A stretch of 64,000 nucleotides of DNA from Vescimonas cirricatena (GCF_020687045.1 NZ_JAJEPW010000011.1:1-64000); one strand, 5' to 3'; shown: positions 33,581 to 42,073, counted from the stretch's first letter. Made by a program: numbers and translations. Notes: generated by a model not told the origin, from the letters alone.

Positions 33581-34700
33581 TCTGGCTCACCCTCATCTCC
33601 GAAAAGTCCGGATTTGTGGGACTTATCATACCATAACACAAAAGCGTTTGCTACTGAAATTACCGACAGGGATATCTGTATATTAGCAGAAAAAGTGACC
33701 GCGCAGGGAGTGCTGCTCGGCAACCTCAGAAAACGACAAATGAGCCGCTTTGACAAGCGGACGTCCGGCGTTTCGGCAGCACGCAAAGCACGCCGGGGGT
33801 AGTGATACCACCCCCACCTCGCACATTCAGAAAGTACTGCGCACAGAGTGAAAAAACAGTGACATCACCAAGTTGCAAACAGATTACGCAGCCCAGCGGG
33901 GCCGCGACGCCTCGGAACAGCGACGCACATGAGCGCATCGCTGTCCCGCAGGCTCTCTGCGTTCTTCGGGAGCACACCCGGCCAAGACCCAAAAGCGGCA
34001 AAGTTTGCCGTTCTGATACCCGGCCACGCAGGGTTTCCGAAACGTGTGGAACGGTCCGAGGGTAGTGATAGCAGCCCCGTCCGGAAGGCCCCTTGTTTCG
34101 CCCTGTGAGCCCTTGTGTGTGATCCTTCTCCGAAAGCCGAGTGTGTACCCGCTTTCACCTGTGAAAGCGAATGTGCGGCGTTTGTGGGAGATTGTCCAAA
34201 GCAAGACTGAAATGGAACTGTGAGAATGAAAATGCTTGCGTGTATAACGGTAGAGCGAAGCGTACTGTGTGGGAGTCTTGTAGGGGAGGTTTCCTGCGCT
34301 TTTCACAGCTTTTTCGAGGACGAAAAAGAAAGCAGGAGAAAGGCATTGGCGCTTTTCGCGCCAATGCCTATTCACAGCAGCCCGCAGTGCGAGCTGCCGC
34401 AAGGGTTTGCGGGTTTTGGAAATTGACGCTTTTTTCGAGACTTCCGGAACTGTTTGGCGCTAAATTTGAGAAAAGTCGCCGCAAAGCCCCGTGTCACAAC
34501 GGTTTGTGGCGGCGCTTTGATAGAAAATCGGTACGCTTTATACCGTTGTAGTCGGCGGAAGTCTCCGTAGCAGCTCAAATCTTGCTACGCCATAAACAAA
34601 GATAAGCGGCGGTTGAGAATTGATAACTTTCTGATAATAGTGTGGCTTCCCCATAGCTTTTCTCTGCCTTTTACGGTATTGTGTACCGTTACAAAGGAGG
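33581..34700. other. noncoding region upstream of the element-1 integrase
   Basis: About 1.1 kb without a convincing gene. Two blocks recur in element 2: GATCCTTCTCCGAAAGCCGA... near 34117 (also 40388) and the hairpin CTTTTTCG/CGAAAAAG at 34309-34328 (also 40527-40546). An 11-bp hairpin AGGCATTGGCG/CGCCAATGCCT lies at 34341-34369. TGATAA occurs at 34621 and 34632 (11-base phase), and ACGGTA/TACCGT at 34673-34689 is an inverted repeat just before the integrase ribosome site. Confidence 0.55.
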
Positions 34701-34708
34701 TCGATTTT

Positions 34709-35860
34709 ATGCCAAAAAGGCGAGCGAACGGTGAGGGCAATATCCGAAAACGAAAGGACGGACGCTGGGAGGGGCGGTACACTGTCGGTCACGATCCGGA
34801 AACCGGAAAAGCCATCATCAAAAATGTTCTCGGCAAGACGCAGGCTGCGGTCAAGGAGAAGTTGAAGAAAGCCATAGAGGAAAACGTCGGCATCGACTAC
34901 GGACGGGCCAAGACCTACACGGTGGGGAGTTGGCTGGAGGTCTGGATGGAGAACTACGCGAAAGTAAAACTCAGACCGTCCACGTTCAAGACCAGCCAAG
35001 GCTTTCTGAAAAACCACATCAAGCCGCAGATCGGCGGCATCCCGCTGGCAGACTTGACTTCTCTGGACTTGCAGCGGTTCTACAAGCACCTGTTGGACGG
35101 CGGCCGGGTAGACCGCATCGAAGCGAAAAAGAAGCCAAAAGGACTGGCACCGAAAACCGTCCGCAACATCCACCAGATGATCGGCTCGGCGTACAATCTC
35201 GCCCTGGAGCAGAAGTTGGTGAGCAAGAATCCAACGCAGGGCTGCGCCCTGCCAAAGGAGGAGCACAAAGAGATGAAAACCCTGACCGCCGACCAGCTCA
35301 GCGCCTTCTTCCGGGAGGCCAGGGACAGCGGTGTGTACGAACTCTACTACCTCGACCTCGCCACCGGACTTCGGCGCGGCGAACTGTTGGGACTGAAATG
35401 GACGGACGTTGATCTCGTCCGTGGTGTGCTGAAAATCCAACGGGCAATTTCACGTCAGAACGGCAAGGTAGTCGAAGCCCCGCTGAAAACGAAAAACGCC
35501 TACCGCACACTGCCGTTGTCGGCAGACACGATAAGCGTTCTGAAAATGCAGAAAAACAAGGTGGGAAGCAGCGAGTGGGTATTTCCATCGCCCACCGGAG
35601 GCCCCATGTCACCGGACAGCGTCCTGCATATGCTGCACCGCGTTCTAAAGCGGGCGGGACTGCCACGGATACGCTTTCATGACCTGCGCCACACCTTCGC
35701 CACCATGGCCCTGCAAAACGGCGTGGATGTAAAAACCGTGTCCTCGATGCTCGGTCACTACTCCGCAGGCTTCACGCTGGACACCTACGCCCACGTCACC
35801 ACCGACGCACAGCTCAAGGCGGCGCAAACGATGGGGAGCATCCTCTCCCGTGCGGTATAG
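34709..35860 (+). CDS. int: tyrosine integrase of element 1
   Basis: 383 residues of the phage/ICE integrase type. The N-terminal arm-binding domain starts MPKRRANGEGNIRKRKDGRW. The core-binding SAM-like domain spans about residues 65-170 (VGSWLEVWMENYAKVKL). The catalytic domain has Arg in ATGLRRGELLGL, HDLRHTFAT, GH in LGHYSAG, and the Tyr in LDTYAHV. The ATG follows AAAGGAGG. All five catalytic positions are intact, so it should be active on the tRNA-Arg att site. Element 2 carries the first 45 residues of the same protein. Confidence 0.95.
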   Translation: MPKRRANGEGNIRKRKDGRWEGRYTVGHDPETGKAIIKNVLGKTQAAVKEKLKKAIEENVGIDYGRAKTYTVGSWLEVWMENYAKVKLRPSTFKTSQGFLKNHIKPQIGGIPLADLTSLDLQRFYKHLLDGGRVDRIEAKKKPKGLAPKTVRNIHQMIGSAYNLALEQKLVSKNPTQGCALPKEEHKEMKTLTADQLSAFFREARDSGVYELYYLDLATGLRRGELLGLKWTDVDLVRGVLKIQRAISRQNGKVVEAPLKTKNAYRTLPLSADTISVLKMQKNKVGSSEWVFPSPTGGPMSPDSVLHMLHRVLKRAGLPRIRFHDLRHTFATMALQNGVDVKTVSSMLGHYSAGFTLDTYAHVTTDAQLKAAQTMGSILSRAV

Positions 35861-35885
35861 ACCTTTCCGCTATCCGCTCCCGTTG

Positions 35886-35903
35886 GGGTCAGCGTTTGGG
35901 TCA
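35886..35903. repeat. right-end paired arm motifs of element 1
   Basis: GGGTCA at 35886-35891 and TGGGTCA at 35897-35903. The same pair (AGCGTTTGGGTCAG context) is at 42016-42034 in element 2. Confidence 0.65.
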
Positions 35904-35942
35904 GAAAAAAGCAGCGGGAGAAAACAACAACTTATGCAAACA

Positions 35943-35976
35943 AAAAGACCCGAAGCCTTACGGTTTCGGGTCTTTT
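35943..35976 (-). terminator. element-1-borne terminator next to att
   Basis: Hairpin AAAAGACCCGAAGCC/GGTTTCGGGTCTTTT, placed as a tRNA terminator on the minus strand, directly beyond the att copy at 35978. Confidence 0.75.
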
Positions 35977-35977
35977 A

Positions 35978-36022
35978 TGGCACGCCGTGAGGGATTCGAA
36001 CCCCCGGCCTTCTGGTCCGTAG
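35978..36022 (-). repeat. attachment repeat 2: internal tRNA-Arg 3' end
   Basis: 45 bp identical to 42109-42153. It is the junction between the two tandem elements. Confidence 0.9.
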
Positions 36023-36153
36023 GTTGTCTCAAGGGCAAATCGGAGCCGTTTCGGCTCCGATTTGCCCTTTTTACCACCGCTCGCTCGGCGGATTTTCCGT
36101 TGTTTCCATCCAGCCCTGCCCGCTTTTTCGGATTCTGGGTCAAAAGTGGGTCA
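36023..36153. other. left end of element 2 with paired arm motifs
   Basis: Same series as in element 1: GTTGTCTCAAGGGC, two hairpins, then TGGGTCA at 36136-36142 and 36147-36153. Noncoding. Confidence 0.65.
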
Positions 36154-36185
36154 AAGACAGATGTATGGCAGGAGAATTCGAACAG

Positions 36186-37028
36186 TCAGTTCGCATTCAT
36201 GCCCAGCGGCTCATAGGTCAGCAGCTTTTTCTTCCAAAGGGTCTCCGTTTGGATCACTTCATCTGGCGTCACGGCCTTTGGCAGGAGCTGCAAAATCGAG
36301 AACTGGAAGTGCGTATACCTATCCGGGTAGTCGCAGAGCAGCTCCTTCATCAGCTTGTTGTCGCCGTGCAGTGACTTCACATAGTGCGTCCAGCGCCCCA
36401 ATAATCCGCCCTTGCCGTAAGCGGAGCCAACATACTTCCGTCCGTTTTCCCGGTCAACAATGAGGTAGACCGCGTTGACGGTGGAAAGCGCCGTGTGCCA
36501 TGATTCGTATGCTGTAGGATCCTGCACGATCTCCCGAAGCTCTTCATAGGTAAGGATCGCGTTTTCGTAGCCGGAAAAAATCTTCTTGTCCCGAATGGCC
36601 ACAATAGGCTTTTCCTTGGTGCCTTTCTGCGCCCAGACAAGCGCGCTTTTACCCCATTCGATCAAGAGCCTGCCTTCGTACTCCTTCAGCAGGTCAATGC
36701 GTTCCAGATTGTAAAACATTCGCTGTCCTTGGAACCAATCCTCCAGTGGGAATCCCTTTGGCTTCGTGTCCTGCGTATCAATAACGCCGCCGCTTACCTT
36801 GTAGCAGGCGAAAAACTTTGCCGTCGTACTCTTGTCGCTGATAAATACGCACCAATAATCATACCCGTTGCTGAAGGTTTCACTCTGTACGCGGGTGTAT
36901 TCTTCCACCATGCCCTTATCATAGCATTTCTTGAATGCCTTGTCACCCAGCGAATGCCGGATCAGCTTTACCCGCTTCGGGTCAAGCCCCACATTTTTAA
37001 GCACATCGGAAAAGTTCAAAATTGCCAT
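36186..37028 (-). CDS. GIY-YIG nuclease family protein
   Basis: 280 residues. The C-terminal ~95 residues form a GIY-YIG domain: AVYLIVDRENGRKYVGSAYG (GIY and YIG equivalents), the Arg in LLGRWTHY, the Glu in IQTETLWKKKL and a final Asn in LGMNAN. The N-terminal ~180 residues (VLKNVGLDPKRVKLIRHSLG...) are an uncharacterised domain often found before GIY-YIG in stand-alone proteins. It may cut DNA as a defence or maintenance nuclease of the island; no partner methylase is nearby. The ATG has AGGAGGGG upstream. Confidence 0.8.
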   Translation of the reverse strand: MAILNFSDVLKNVGLDPKRVKLIRHSLGDKAFKKCYDKGMVEEYTRVQSETFSNGYDYWCVFISDKSTTAKFFACYKVSGGVIDTQDTKPKGFPLEDWFQGQRMFYNLERIDLLKEYEGRLLIEWGKSALVWAQKGTKEKPIVAIRDKKIFSGYENAILTYEELREIVQDPTAYESWHTALSTVNAVYLIVDRENGRKYVGSAYGKGGLLGRWTHYVKSLHGDNKLMKELLCDYPDRYTHFQFSILQLLPKAVTPDEVIQTETLWKKKLLTYEPLGMNAN

Positions 37029-37057
37029 GGAAACCCCTCCTTATTTTGTTCTCTATT

Positions 37058-37282
37058 TCAAATTCTACCACAGATTTTTTCGTTGTAAAGCGCACTTTCC
37101 CACTCACGCAGAATCTCCGCCAGCTCCGGTGTCAGGCGTTTGCGGCACTCCTGTTTCAGATCCTCCGGCACGCCGTAGAACGCCTCGGCGATGCTGCCGG
37201 TGATGGCGGCGAGGGTGTCGCTGTCGCCGCCGAGGGACACCGCTGTGCACAGCGCGTCCTCAAAATCGCTCCGTACATACGC
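37058..37282 (-). pseudogene. ADP-ribosylglycohydrolase, C-terminal remnant
   Basis: 74 residues reading AYVRSDFEDALCTAVSLGGD then SDTLAAITGSIAEAFYG. The SLGGDSDT metal-binding motif (second Asp pair) and the SIAEAFYG helix are hallmarks of DraG-type ADP-ribosylglycohydrolases. The N-terminal ~200 residues with the other metal ligands are missing, and the frame begins immediately after the VWA stop with no start codon. It is a broken gene. Confidence 0.8.
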
Positions 37283-37918
37283 TTACCTCCCTCTTTTCTG
37301 CACGTCCTCGTCGATGCGGCGCTTCCAGTCGGCGCTAAGCGGCCGGGCGGCGCGGACGCTGCACACCGCCTCGCTGATGACCTCGTAATTCAGCGCCGTG
37401 CCCGCCTCGTCGCACTTGTAGTTCACCGCCCGGTCGGCGTCGATGCCGAAGCGAGCTGCCTCCTTGGCGGCGTCGATGTTGGCGCCCAGGAACAAAAACT
37501 CCCAGCCGTATTTTTCCTTCTGACGCTCGATCATGCGCCGCACCGTCTCGTAGTTATAGCGGCGGCTGGCGTTTTCGTAGCCGTCGGTGGTGATGATGAA
37601 CATCGTCTTCTCCGGCACGTCCTCCCGGCAGGCGTACTTGTGGATGTTGCCGATGTGGTGGATGGCGCCGCCCACGGCGTCCAGCAGCGCCGTGCAGCCG
37701 CGGGTGAAGTACTCCTTCTCTGTCAGAGGCGGCACTTCGCCCAGCGGCAGACGGTCATGGATGACCGTGCTGTCGTTGGCGAAAAGCACCGTGGAGACCA
37801 CCGCCTCGCCCGCCTCCTTCTTCTGCTGTGCGATCATGGAGTTGAAGCCACCGATGGTGTCCGTTTCCAGCCCCGACATAGAACCGCTGCGATCCAAAAT
37901 AAAAACCAATTCCATCAT
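37283..37918 (-). CDS. VWA domain protein
   Basis: 211 residues. A von Willebrand A domain starts at once: MMELVFILDRSGSMSGLETD, where DRSGSMSG is the MIDAS metal site. The later MIDAS residues are in TRGCTALLDAVGG and ITTDGYENAS. Proteins of this form resemble the VWA partners of ATPases or Ter-like stress systems. It has no signal peptide. The start has AGGAGG 8 bases upstream of the first ATG. It sits between a small HTH gene and an ADP-ribosylglycohydrolase remnant, all on the same strand. Confidence 0.88.
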   Translation of the reverse strand: MMELVFILDRSGSMSGLETDTIGGFNSMIAQQKKEAGEAVVSTVLFANDSTVIHDRLPLGEVPPLTEKEYFTRGCTALLDAVGGAIHHIGNIHKYACREDVPEKTMFIITTDGYENASRRYNYETVRRMIERQKEKYGWEFLFLGANIDAAKEAARFGIDADRAVNYKCDEAGTALNYEVISEAVCSVRAARPLSADWKRRIDEDVQKRGR

Positions 37919-38009
37919 AAAAAAGCCCTCCTTCGTTTGATTACGCTCACATCGTAGCGCATCCGAAGGAGGGTTTGGTCGCCTGTGGGGCGACATTTAT
38001 GTTACATTT

Positions 38010-38327
38010 TTACAGCTTTCCCAGCCGCTCCAATCGAGACTCGATCGCGCCGGAGGTGCGGCCAAAGTGCGTACAGAGGTCTTTCTTTTTCATACCGCCG
38101 TCGAACAAGCGGCTTAGCTCGTCGTCCAGTTCCTCCGTCCAAGGTTTTCCGTTGTTTTCGGGCAGCGGTTTTTTCCGTCTGCGGGATAGTTCCTCTACGG
38201 CACAGTGCAGCGCCCGCACGATCTCTCCTTTGTTGCACACGTGGTTATCCGGCAGCACCTCCCCCGTCAAGGGATCAACGCCGTCCGCCAAAACCGTCAG
38301 CAGTTCTTTTGCCCGTTGCACATCCAT
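38010..38327 (-). CDS. small protein with C-terminal SANT/HTH-like motif
   Basis: 105 residues. The N-terminal half is RAKELLTVLADGVDPLTGEV, a short module also seen before DNA-handling domains in clostridial genes. The C-terminal part KPWTEELDDELSRLFDGGMK then DLCTHFGRTSGAIESRLERL looks like a Myb/SANT or sigma-4-like helix-turn-helix. It may bind DNA. The ATG follows GAGGGGA. The 17-base gap to the ArsC-like gene suggests cotranscription. The role is unknown. Confidence 0.6.
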   Translation of the reverse strand: MDVQRAKELLTVLADGVDPLTGEVLPDNHVCNKGEIVRALHCAVEELSRRRKKPLPENNGKPWTEELDDELSRLFDGGMKKKDLCTHFGRTSGAIESRLERLGKL

Positions 38328-38344
38328 GATGTTTCCCCTCTTCT

Positions 38345-38698
38345 TTATTTTTTTAGACGGCTCTCCCACTCGGCTTCTTTGAAGCCCACCAGCACGAAGT
38401 CCTCGTCCACCAGCAGCGGGCGCTTGACCAGCATCCCGTCTGTTGCAAGGAGCTTCAGCATCTCGTCCTCGCTCATGGCGGGGAGTTTCTCCTTCAGCAC
38501 CATGGACTTATAGAGGAGGCCACTGGTGTTGAAGAATTTCTTGAGCGGCAGACCGCTACGCTCATGCCATGCGGTCAGCTCGTTGTAAGTAGGATTTTCC
38601 ATTTTGATGTCTCGGAATGTATAGGAAATGCCGTTCTCGTCCAGCCACTTCTGCGCCTTCTGGCAGGTGGTGCATTTGGGGTAGCAGATAAAAGTCAT
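38345..38698 (-). CDS. ArsC/Spx family thioredoxin-fold protein
   Basis: 117 residues. CYPKCTTCQKAQKWLDENGI carries the CxxC of Spx/YffB-like members (Cys at about residues 9 and 12), and SGLPLKKFFNTSGLLYKSM and DGMLVKRPLLVDED are family blocks. The CxxC and the RPLLV motif fit ArsC-like oxidoreductases or Spx-type regulators. No arsenic-resistance genes are near, so arsenate reduction is not implied. Confidence 0.85.
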   Translation of the reverse strand: MTFICYPKCTTCQKAQKWLDENGISYTFRDIKMENPTYNELTAWHERSGLPLKKFFNTSGLLYKSMVLKEKLPAMSEDEMLKLLATDGMLVKRPLLVDEDFVLVGFKEAEWESRLKK

Positions 38699-38714
38699 GG
38701 TTCACGCTCCTGTT

Positions 38715-39065
38715 CTATTCAATAATTTCATCACTTTGAGGATTCACCGGCTCATGCTCAAAATCTTCCAACCAATCTTCGTAGCTGAGGCCCTCAATGC
38801 TGCAAATTACAACACAGCGCCAGCGGTCCTTAAGACTTTTCTCGTCAAATATTGGTGCATTGACCATCTCCTCCGCAGTTTTAAAATCGCACCCACCCAC
38901 AATATCACAATAACCTACCCAGTACGGCTTGTCGTACTGTGGTAAGTAGCCGAGATAATGTTCTTCCTCATTGGGGTCATCACTGAAATAAAAGCAGGTT
39001 TCGTCTATGTTCATGCCGACAGTCAATTGGCGAAAAAAGAAATCCCAATCCATTTGATTATTCAT
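38715..39065 (-). CDS. hypothetical acidic protein of element 2
   Basis: 116 residues, acidic, rich in Asp/Glu/Trp/Tyr (MNNQMDWDFFFRQLTVGMN..., then YLGYLPQYDKPYWVGYCDIV). No signal or membrane segment. It resembles small immunity-like or SMI-like proteins in composition, but no family is recognised. It begins just inside the end of the macro-domain gene. GTG at 39074 is an alternative start; the ATG at 39065 follows GGGGGC. Confidence 0.6.
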   Translation of the reverse strand: MNNQMDWDFFFRQLTVGMNIDETCFYFSDDPNEEEHYLGYLPQYDKPYWVGYCDIVGGCDFKTAEEMVNAPIFDEKSLKDRWRCVVICSIEGLSYEDWLEDFEHEPVNPQSDEIIE

Positions 39066-39070
39066 TATTT

Positions 39071-40078
39071 TCACGCCCCCAACAAACTCTGATCAAAGGC
39101 GAACAGCGCCTCGTTGATCTCAAAGATATCGTACTTTTTCTGCCCGATGAAATACTCGATAATAACGTCGAACTTGCTGCTGGCGCTGAGGGCGTAGCCC
39201 GCACGGGCGATGAGGTCGCGGGTCTCGTCCAGATCCAGCTCCAGTGCGATGGCAAAGGCGATGGCCGTGGACTTGGAGGGCTTGTAGTCCGGATTGTTGC
39301 GGATTTTCGAGAACAGCTTGCGATCCACGTTGGCTTTCTTGTAGACCTCGGCGTCCTTTTTGCCGCTGCGGTCGATGAGCTTCAACAGCGTCTCCGAAAA
39401 TCCGGCATCCAGATGCGCAAGCGCCTCGTCCAGCCAGCCCGCCGCCATGGGCGCGCCCTCGCAGGCGGTCAGCATCCGGCTTTCGACGACGCCCATCCGG
39501 CGCATCCGCTCCCGGCGGAGGTCGGTGTGGGCGTCCACATAGTGGTCGTCGATGTAGGTAGCGATGTCCGCGAACAGCTTGTTGCCGATCTGGTACGCCG
39601 CGCGGCTGAAAATGACGAGATACACCGTCATGTCGTTTTTAGCCAAAAATTCGCTGATGCTGTCCACCGCCACCCGGAGCGCCTGATCCTTGGGATAGCC
39701 GAAAACGCCGGAGGAGATCAGCGGAAATGCCACCGTCTCGCAGCCATGCTCCTTCGCCAGCGCAAGGCTCGCCCGGTAGCAGGAGGCGAGCTGTTCCCGC
39801 TCGCCGTACTTACCGCCGTTCCACACGGGGCCGACGGTGTGGATCACATATTTGCACGGCAGGCAGTATGCGCCGGTGATCTTGGCCTCGCCAGTCCGGC
39901 AGCCGCCCAGCGTCCGGCACTCTCGGAGCAGTTCCGGCCCCGCCGCCCGGTGGATGCAGCCATCCACGCCGCCTCCGCCCAGCAGAGATTCCTTCGCCGC
40001 GTTGACGATGGCGTCCACACTCATTTTCGTGATGTCGTTTCGAACGATGATAAGGGGCATATCATGTATCGCCTCCAT
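39071..40078 (-). CDS. macro domain protein with C-terminal HTH-like domain
   Basis: 335 residues. The first ~165 form a macro domain: IIVRNDITKMSVDAIVNAAK, the ADP-ribose loop LLGGGGVDGCIHRAAG, then ISSGVFGYPKDQALRVAVD. Such domains bind or hydrolyse ADP-ribose, O-acetyl-ADP-ribose or ADP-ribosyl groups. Residues ~225-335 (FSETLLKLIDRSGKKDAEVY, then NVDRKLFSKIRNNPDYKPSK) look like an XRE-type helix-turn-helix. A binding protein for ADP-ribosylated targets with a DNA-reading tail is a plausible reading. A GAGGCG site precedes the ATG. Confidence 0.88.
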   Translation of the reverse strand: MEAIHDMPLIIVRNDITKMSVDAIVNAAKESLLGGGGVDGCIHRAAGPELLRECRTLGGCRTGEAKITGAYCLPCKYVIHTVGPVWNGGKYGEREQLASCYRASLALAKEHGCETVAFPLISSGVFGYPKDQALRVAVDSISEFLAKNDMTVYLVIFSRAAYQIGNKLFADIATYIDDHYVDAHTDLRRERMRRMGVVESRMLTACEGAPMAAGWLDEALAHLDAGFSETLLKLIDRSGKKDAEVYKKANVDRKLFSKIRNNPDYKPSKSTAIAFAIALELDLDETRDLIARAGYALSASSKFDVIIEYFIGQKKYDIFEINEALFAFDQSLLGA

Positions 40079-40931
40079 TCTAACGACTTTTCAGAATATT
40101 GTAGCAGAATACATTCGGTTTTGCAATGGACGTTGGGACGTCTGATAGTCTTGATTGAAAATTCCCGTTGTTGGCCAGACTGGTAGCGGTGCAAAAATGA
40201 CCACGCTGTAACAAAAGAATAGGTTCCCACAGCCCAGCGGGGCTGCGGTGCCGGGGAAAGCGGACACACGCCATAGGCGTGCAACCGCTTCCTCCGGCTG
40301 TTTTTTAAGTGATGAGGCCGCAACCAAATACTCCGCGCAACTACGCAAGGATGCCCCCCCGTTTCGCCGTGTAAGCCGTTGTGTGCGATCCTTCTCCGAA
40401 AGCCGAGTGTGTACCCGATTTCATCCGCGAAAGCGAATATGAGCCGTTCGTGCCAGAGACGTCGAAGTCCGTGTGACCAACGTGTTAGAGACGTTGGTAT
40501 GACTGCGTTTCCTGCGCTTTTCACAGCTTTTTCGAGGACGAAAAAGAAAGCAGGATAAACGGCTGGCGTCGGAACCGACGCTCTGCCCAATCACTTCTGC
40601 CCGCAGTGCGGGCAGTTGACGGGGGTTTCAACGCAGTCGGTTGTGGCGCCTTTTGCGGGACATTTTGGAGCGGTTGGCGTCTTAGTTCCCGCAAACGCAG
40701 GTGTCCCAAGAATTTTAGTGGTGCCTTATGGCCGTTTTAGGAGAAAACTGAGGTAATCACATCTCTCAAGACCGACAGTGCAAGGCAGACATATTTTGCG
40801 CCGCCAGAGACAAAGATAAGGCGGTGCGGCTCCGAGGGGCAAATGATAACTTTCTGATAACAGTTCCGTTTTCCGGTAGCTTTGTTCCCTTGATTACGGT
40901 ATTGTTCGTTGTCGAAAAGGAGGCTGATATC
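40079..40931. other. noncoding region upstream of the truncated integrase
   Basis: About 850 bases without a convincing gene. It shares blocks with the region before the element-1 integrase: near 40388-40441, the hairpin at 40527-40546 and the TGATAA pair at 40844 and 40855 (11-base phase). The shared blocks are conserved despite different cargo, so they probably serve integration or regulation. Confidence 0.55.
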
Positions 40932-41066
40932 ATGCCAAAAAGACGAGCGAACGGGGAAGGAAACATTCGCAAGAGGAAAGACGGCCGATGGGAGGGCCGG
41001 TACACTGTCGGTCACGATCCCGAAACCGGCAAGGCCATCATCAAAAACGTTCTCGGCAAGACGCAG
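40932..41066 (+). pseudogene. truncated integrase of element 2
   Basis: The first 45 residues (MPKRRANGEGNIRKRKDGRW to NVLGKTQ) match the element-1 integrase almost exactly, then similarity stops abruptly at 41066. The core-binding and catalytic domains are gone, replaced by a segment that carries a GyrI-like gene. It keeps the arm-binding domain only. Confidence 0.9.
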
Positions 41067-41239
41067 ACCGGGGACAGCGTAAAGGGCGAATTGATTTATA
41101 ATCAAGCGAGGAACTCAGGGCAGAAAGCTGTCCGGACTTTTCTTATATCTCACAAAAGTTGCGGTAGAATTGTTTACAGGTTTGTGGTATCATTTGAACG
41201 TAAAAAGAGAGAGGCAGATCATCACTTGAGGAGGCAGCT

Positions 41240-41872
41240 ATGGCTTTTGATTTCAAGAAAGAATACAAAGAGTTCTATATGCCGAAGAACAAGCCGGAGA
41301 TCGTAATTGTTCCGAAAGCAAATTATATTGCGGTCAGAGGAAAAGGGGATCCTAACGAAGAAGATGGGGCATATCAGCAGGCGATCAGCGTGTTATATGC
41401 TGTTGCATACACCTTAAAAATGAGCTATAAAACGGATCATAAAATTGCTGGTTTCTTTGAATATGTGGTTCCTCCGCTGGAAGGCTTCTGGTGGCAGGAG
41501 CATATAGATGGCGTGGATTACACCGATAAGTCCGCGTTCAACTGGATCTCCGTTATCCGCTTGCCTGATTTCATAACGAAAGAGGACTTTGAATGGGCGG
41601 TCGATACTGCGGCGAAAAAGAAAAAGCTGGATTGCTCCTCGGCGGAGTTTTTGACGATTGATGAAGGTTTGTGCGTTCAAATCATGCACTTGGGAGCGTT
41701 TGATGATGAGCCTGCGACCGTCGCGCTTATGGACGCGTATTTGGAGCAGAATGGATATGCGAATGATTTGAATAAGGAACGACTACATCATGAGATCTAT
41801 CTGTCCGACGCGAGAAAGGTCGCTCCAGAAAAACGGAAAACGGTTATTCGGCATCCGATAAAAAAGATTTAG
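41240..41872 (+). CDS. GyrI-like small-molecule-binding domain protein
   Basis: 210 residues. The family pattern is visible in the N-terminal FDFKKEYKEFYMPKNKPEIV, then IVPKANYIAVRGKGDPNEED. Aromatic-rich KIAGFFEYVVPPLEGFWWQE and YLSDARKVAPEKRKTVIRHP complete it. GyrI-like (SBM/SHEP) proteins bind or hydrolyse small hydrophobic compounds and some protect from drugs. It has its own GGAGGCAGCT ribosome site. It sits exactly where the element-2 integrase body should be, and its base composition is lower in GC than the chromosomal genes, so it is a recent insert. Confidence 0.85.
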   Translation: MAFDFKKEYKEFYMPKNKPEIVIVPKANYIAVRGKGDPNEEDGAYQQAISVLYAVAYTLKMSYKTDHKIAGFFEYVVPPLEGFWWQEHIDGVDYTDKSAFNWISVIRLPDFITKEDFEWAVDTAAKKKKLDCSSAEFLTIDEGLCVQIMHLGAFDDEPATVALMDAYLEQNGYANDLNKERLHHEIYLSDARKVAPEKRKTVIRHPIKKI

Positions 41873-42015
41873 ATACGCTGTTTGCCGAACGGACAAAAAC
41901 CTTCAGGAACGAGAGGGCATGTTCGTTCGACACCTTGGGCCATGCGCGTATCCATCCTATTGGGACATGGGTCAAATTCCTGTGTCCGCTTTATGGGGTA
42001 TAGTTTACGCCCGTT

Positions 42016-42034
42016 TGGGTCAGCGTTTGGGTCA
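42016..42034. repeat. right-end paired arm motifs of element 2
   Basis: TGGGTCA at 42016-42022 and 42028-42034, in the same context as 35886-35903. Confidence 0.65.
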
Positions 42035-42073
42035 GAAAAAAGCGGCATCTAAAAATAGGAACTTATGAAAAGA

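Larger units (their letters stand above)
30399..36022. mobile_element. integrative element 1 in tRNA-Arg (~5.6 kb)
   Basis: Bounded by 45-bp att copies at 30399 and 35978. It carries, from left to right: paired TGGGTCA motifs, a radical SAM gene, a frameshifted DUF5131 gene, a flavin reductase, an HxlR regulator, a degenerate acetyltransferase, a conserved noncoding segment, an intact tyrosine integrase, a second pair of GGGTCA motifs and a terminator next to the att site. No relaxase or transfer genes are present, so it is an integrase-only island. Its ends match those of element 2, so the two are the same family. Confidence 0.85.

Noticed and set aside
33614..33802. 62-codon plus-strand frame in element 1
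   Set aside because: No ribosome site and no counterpart in element 2.
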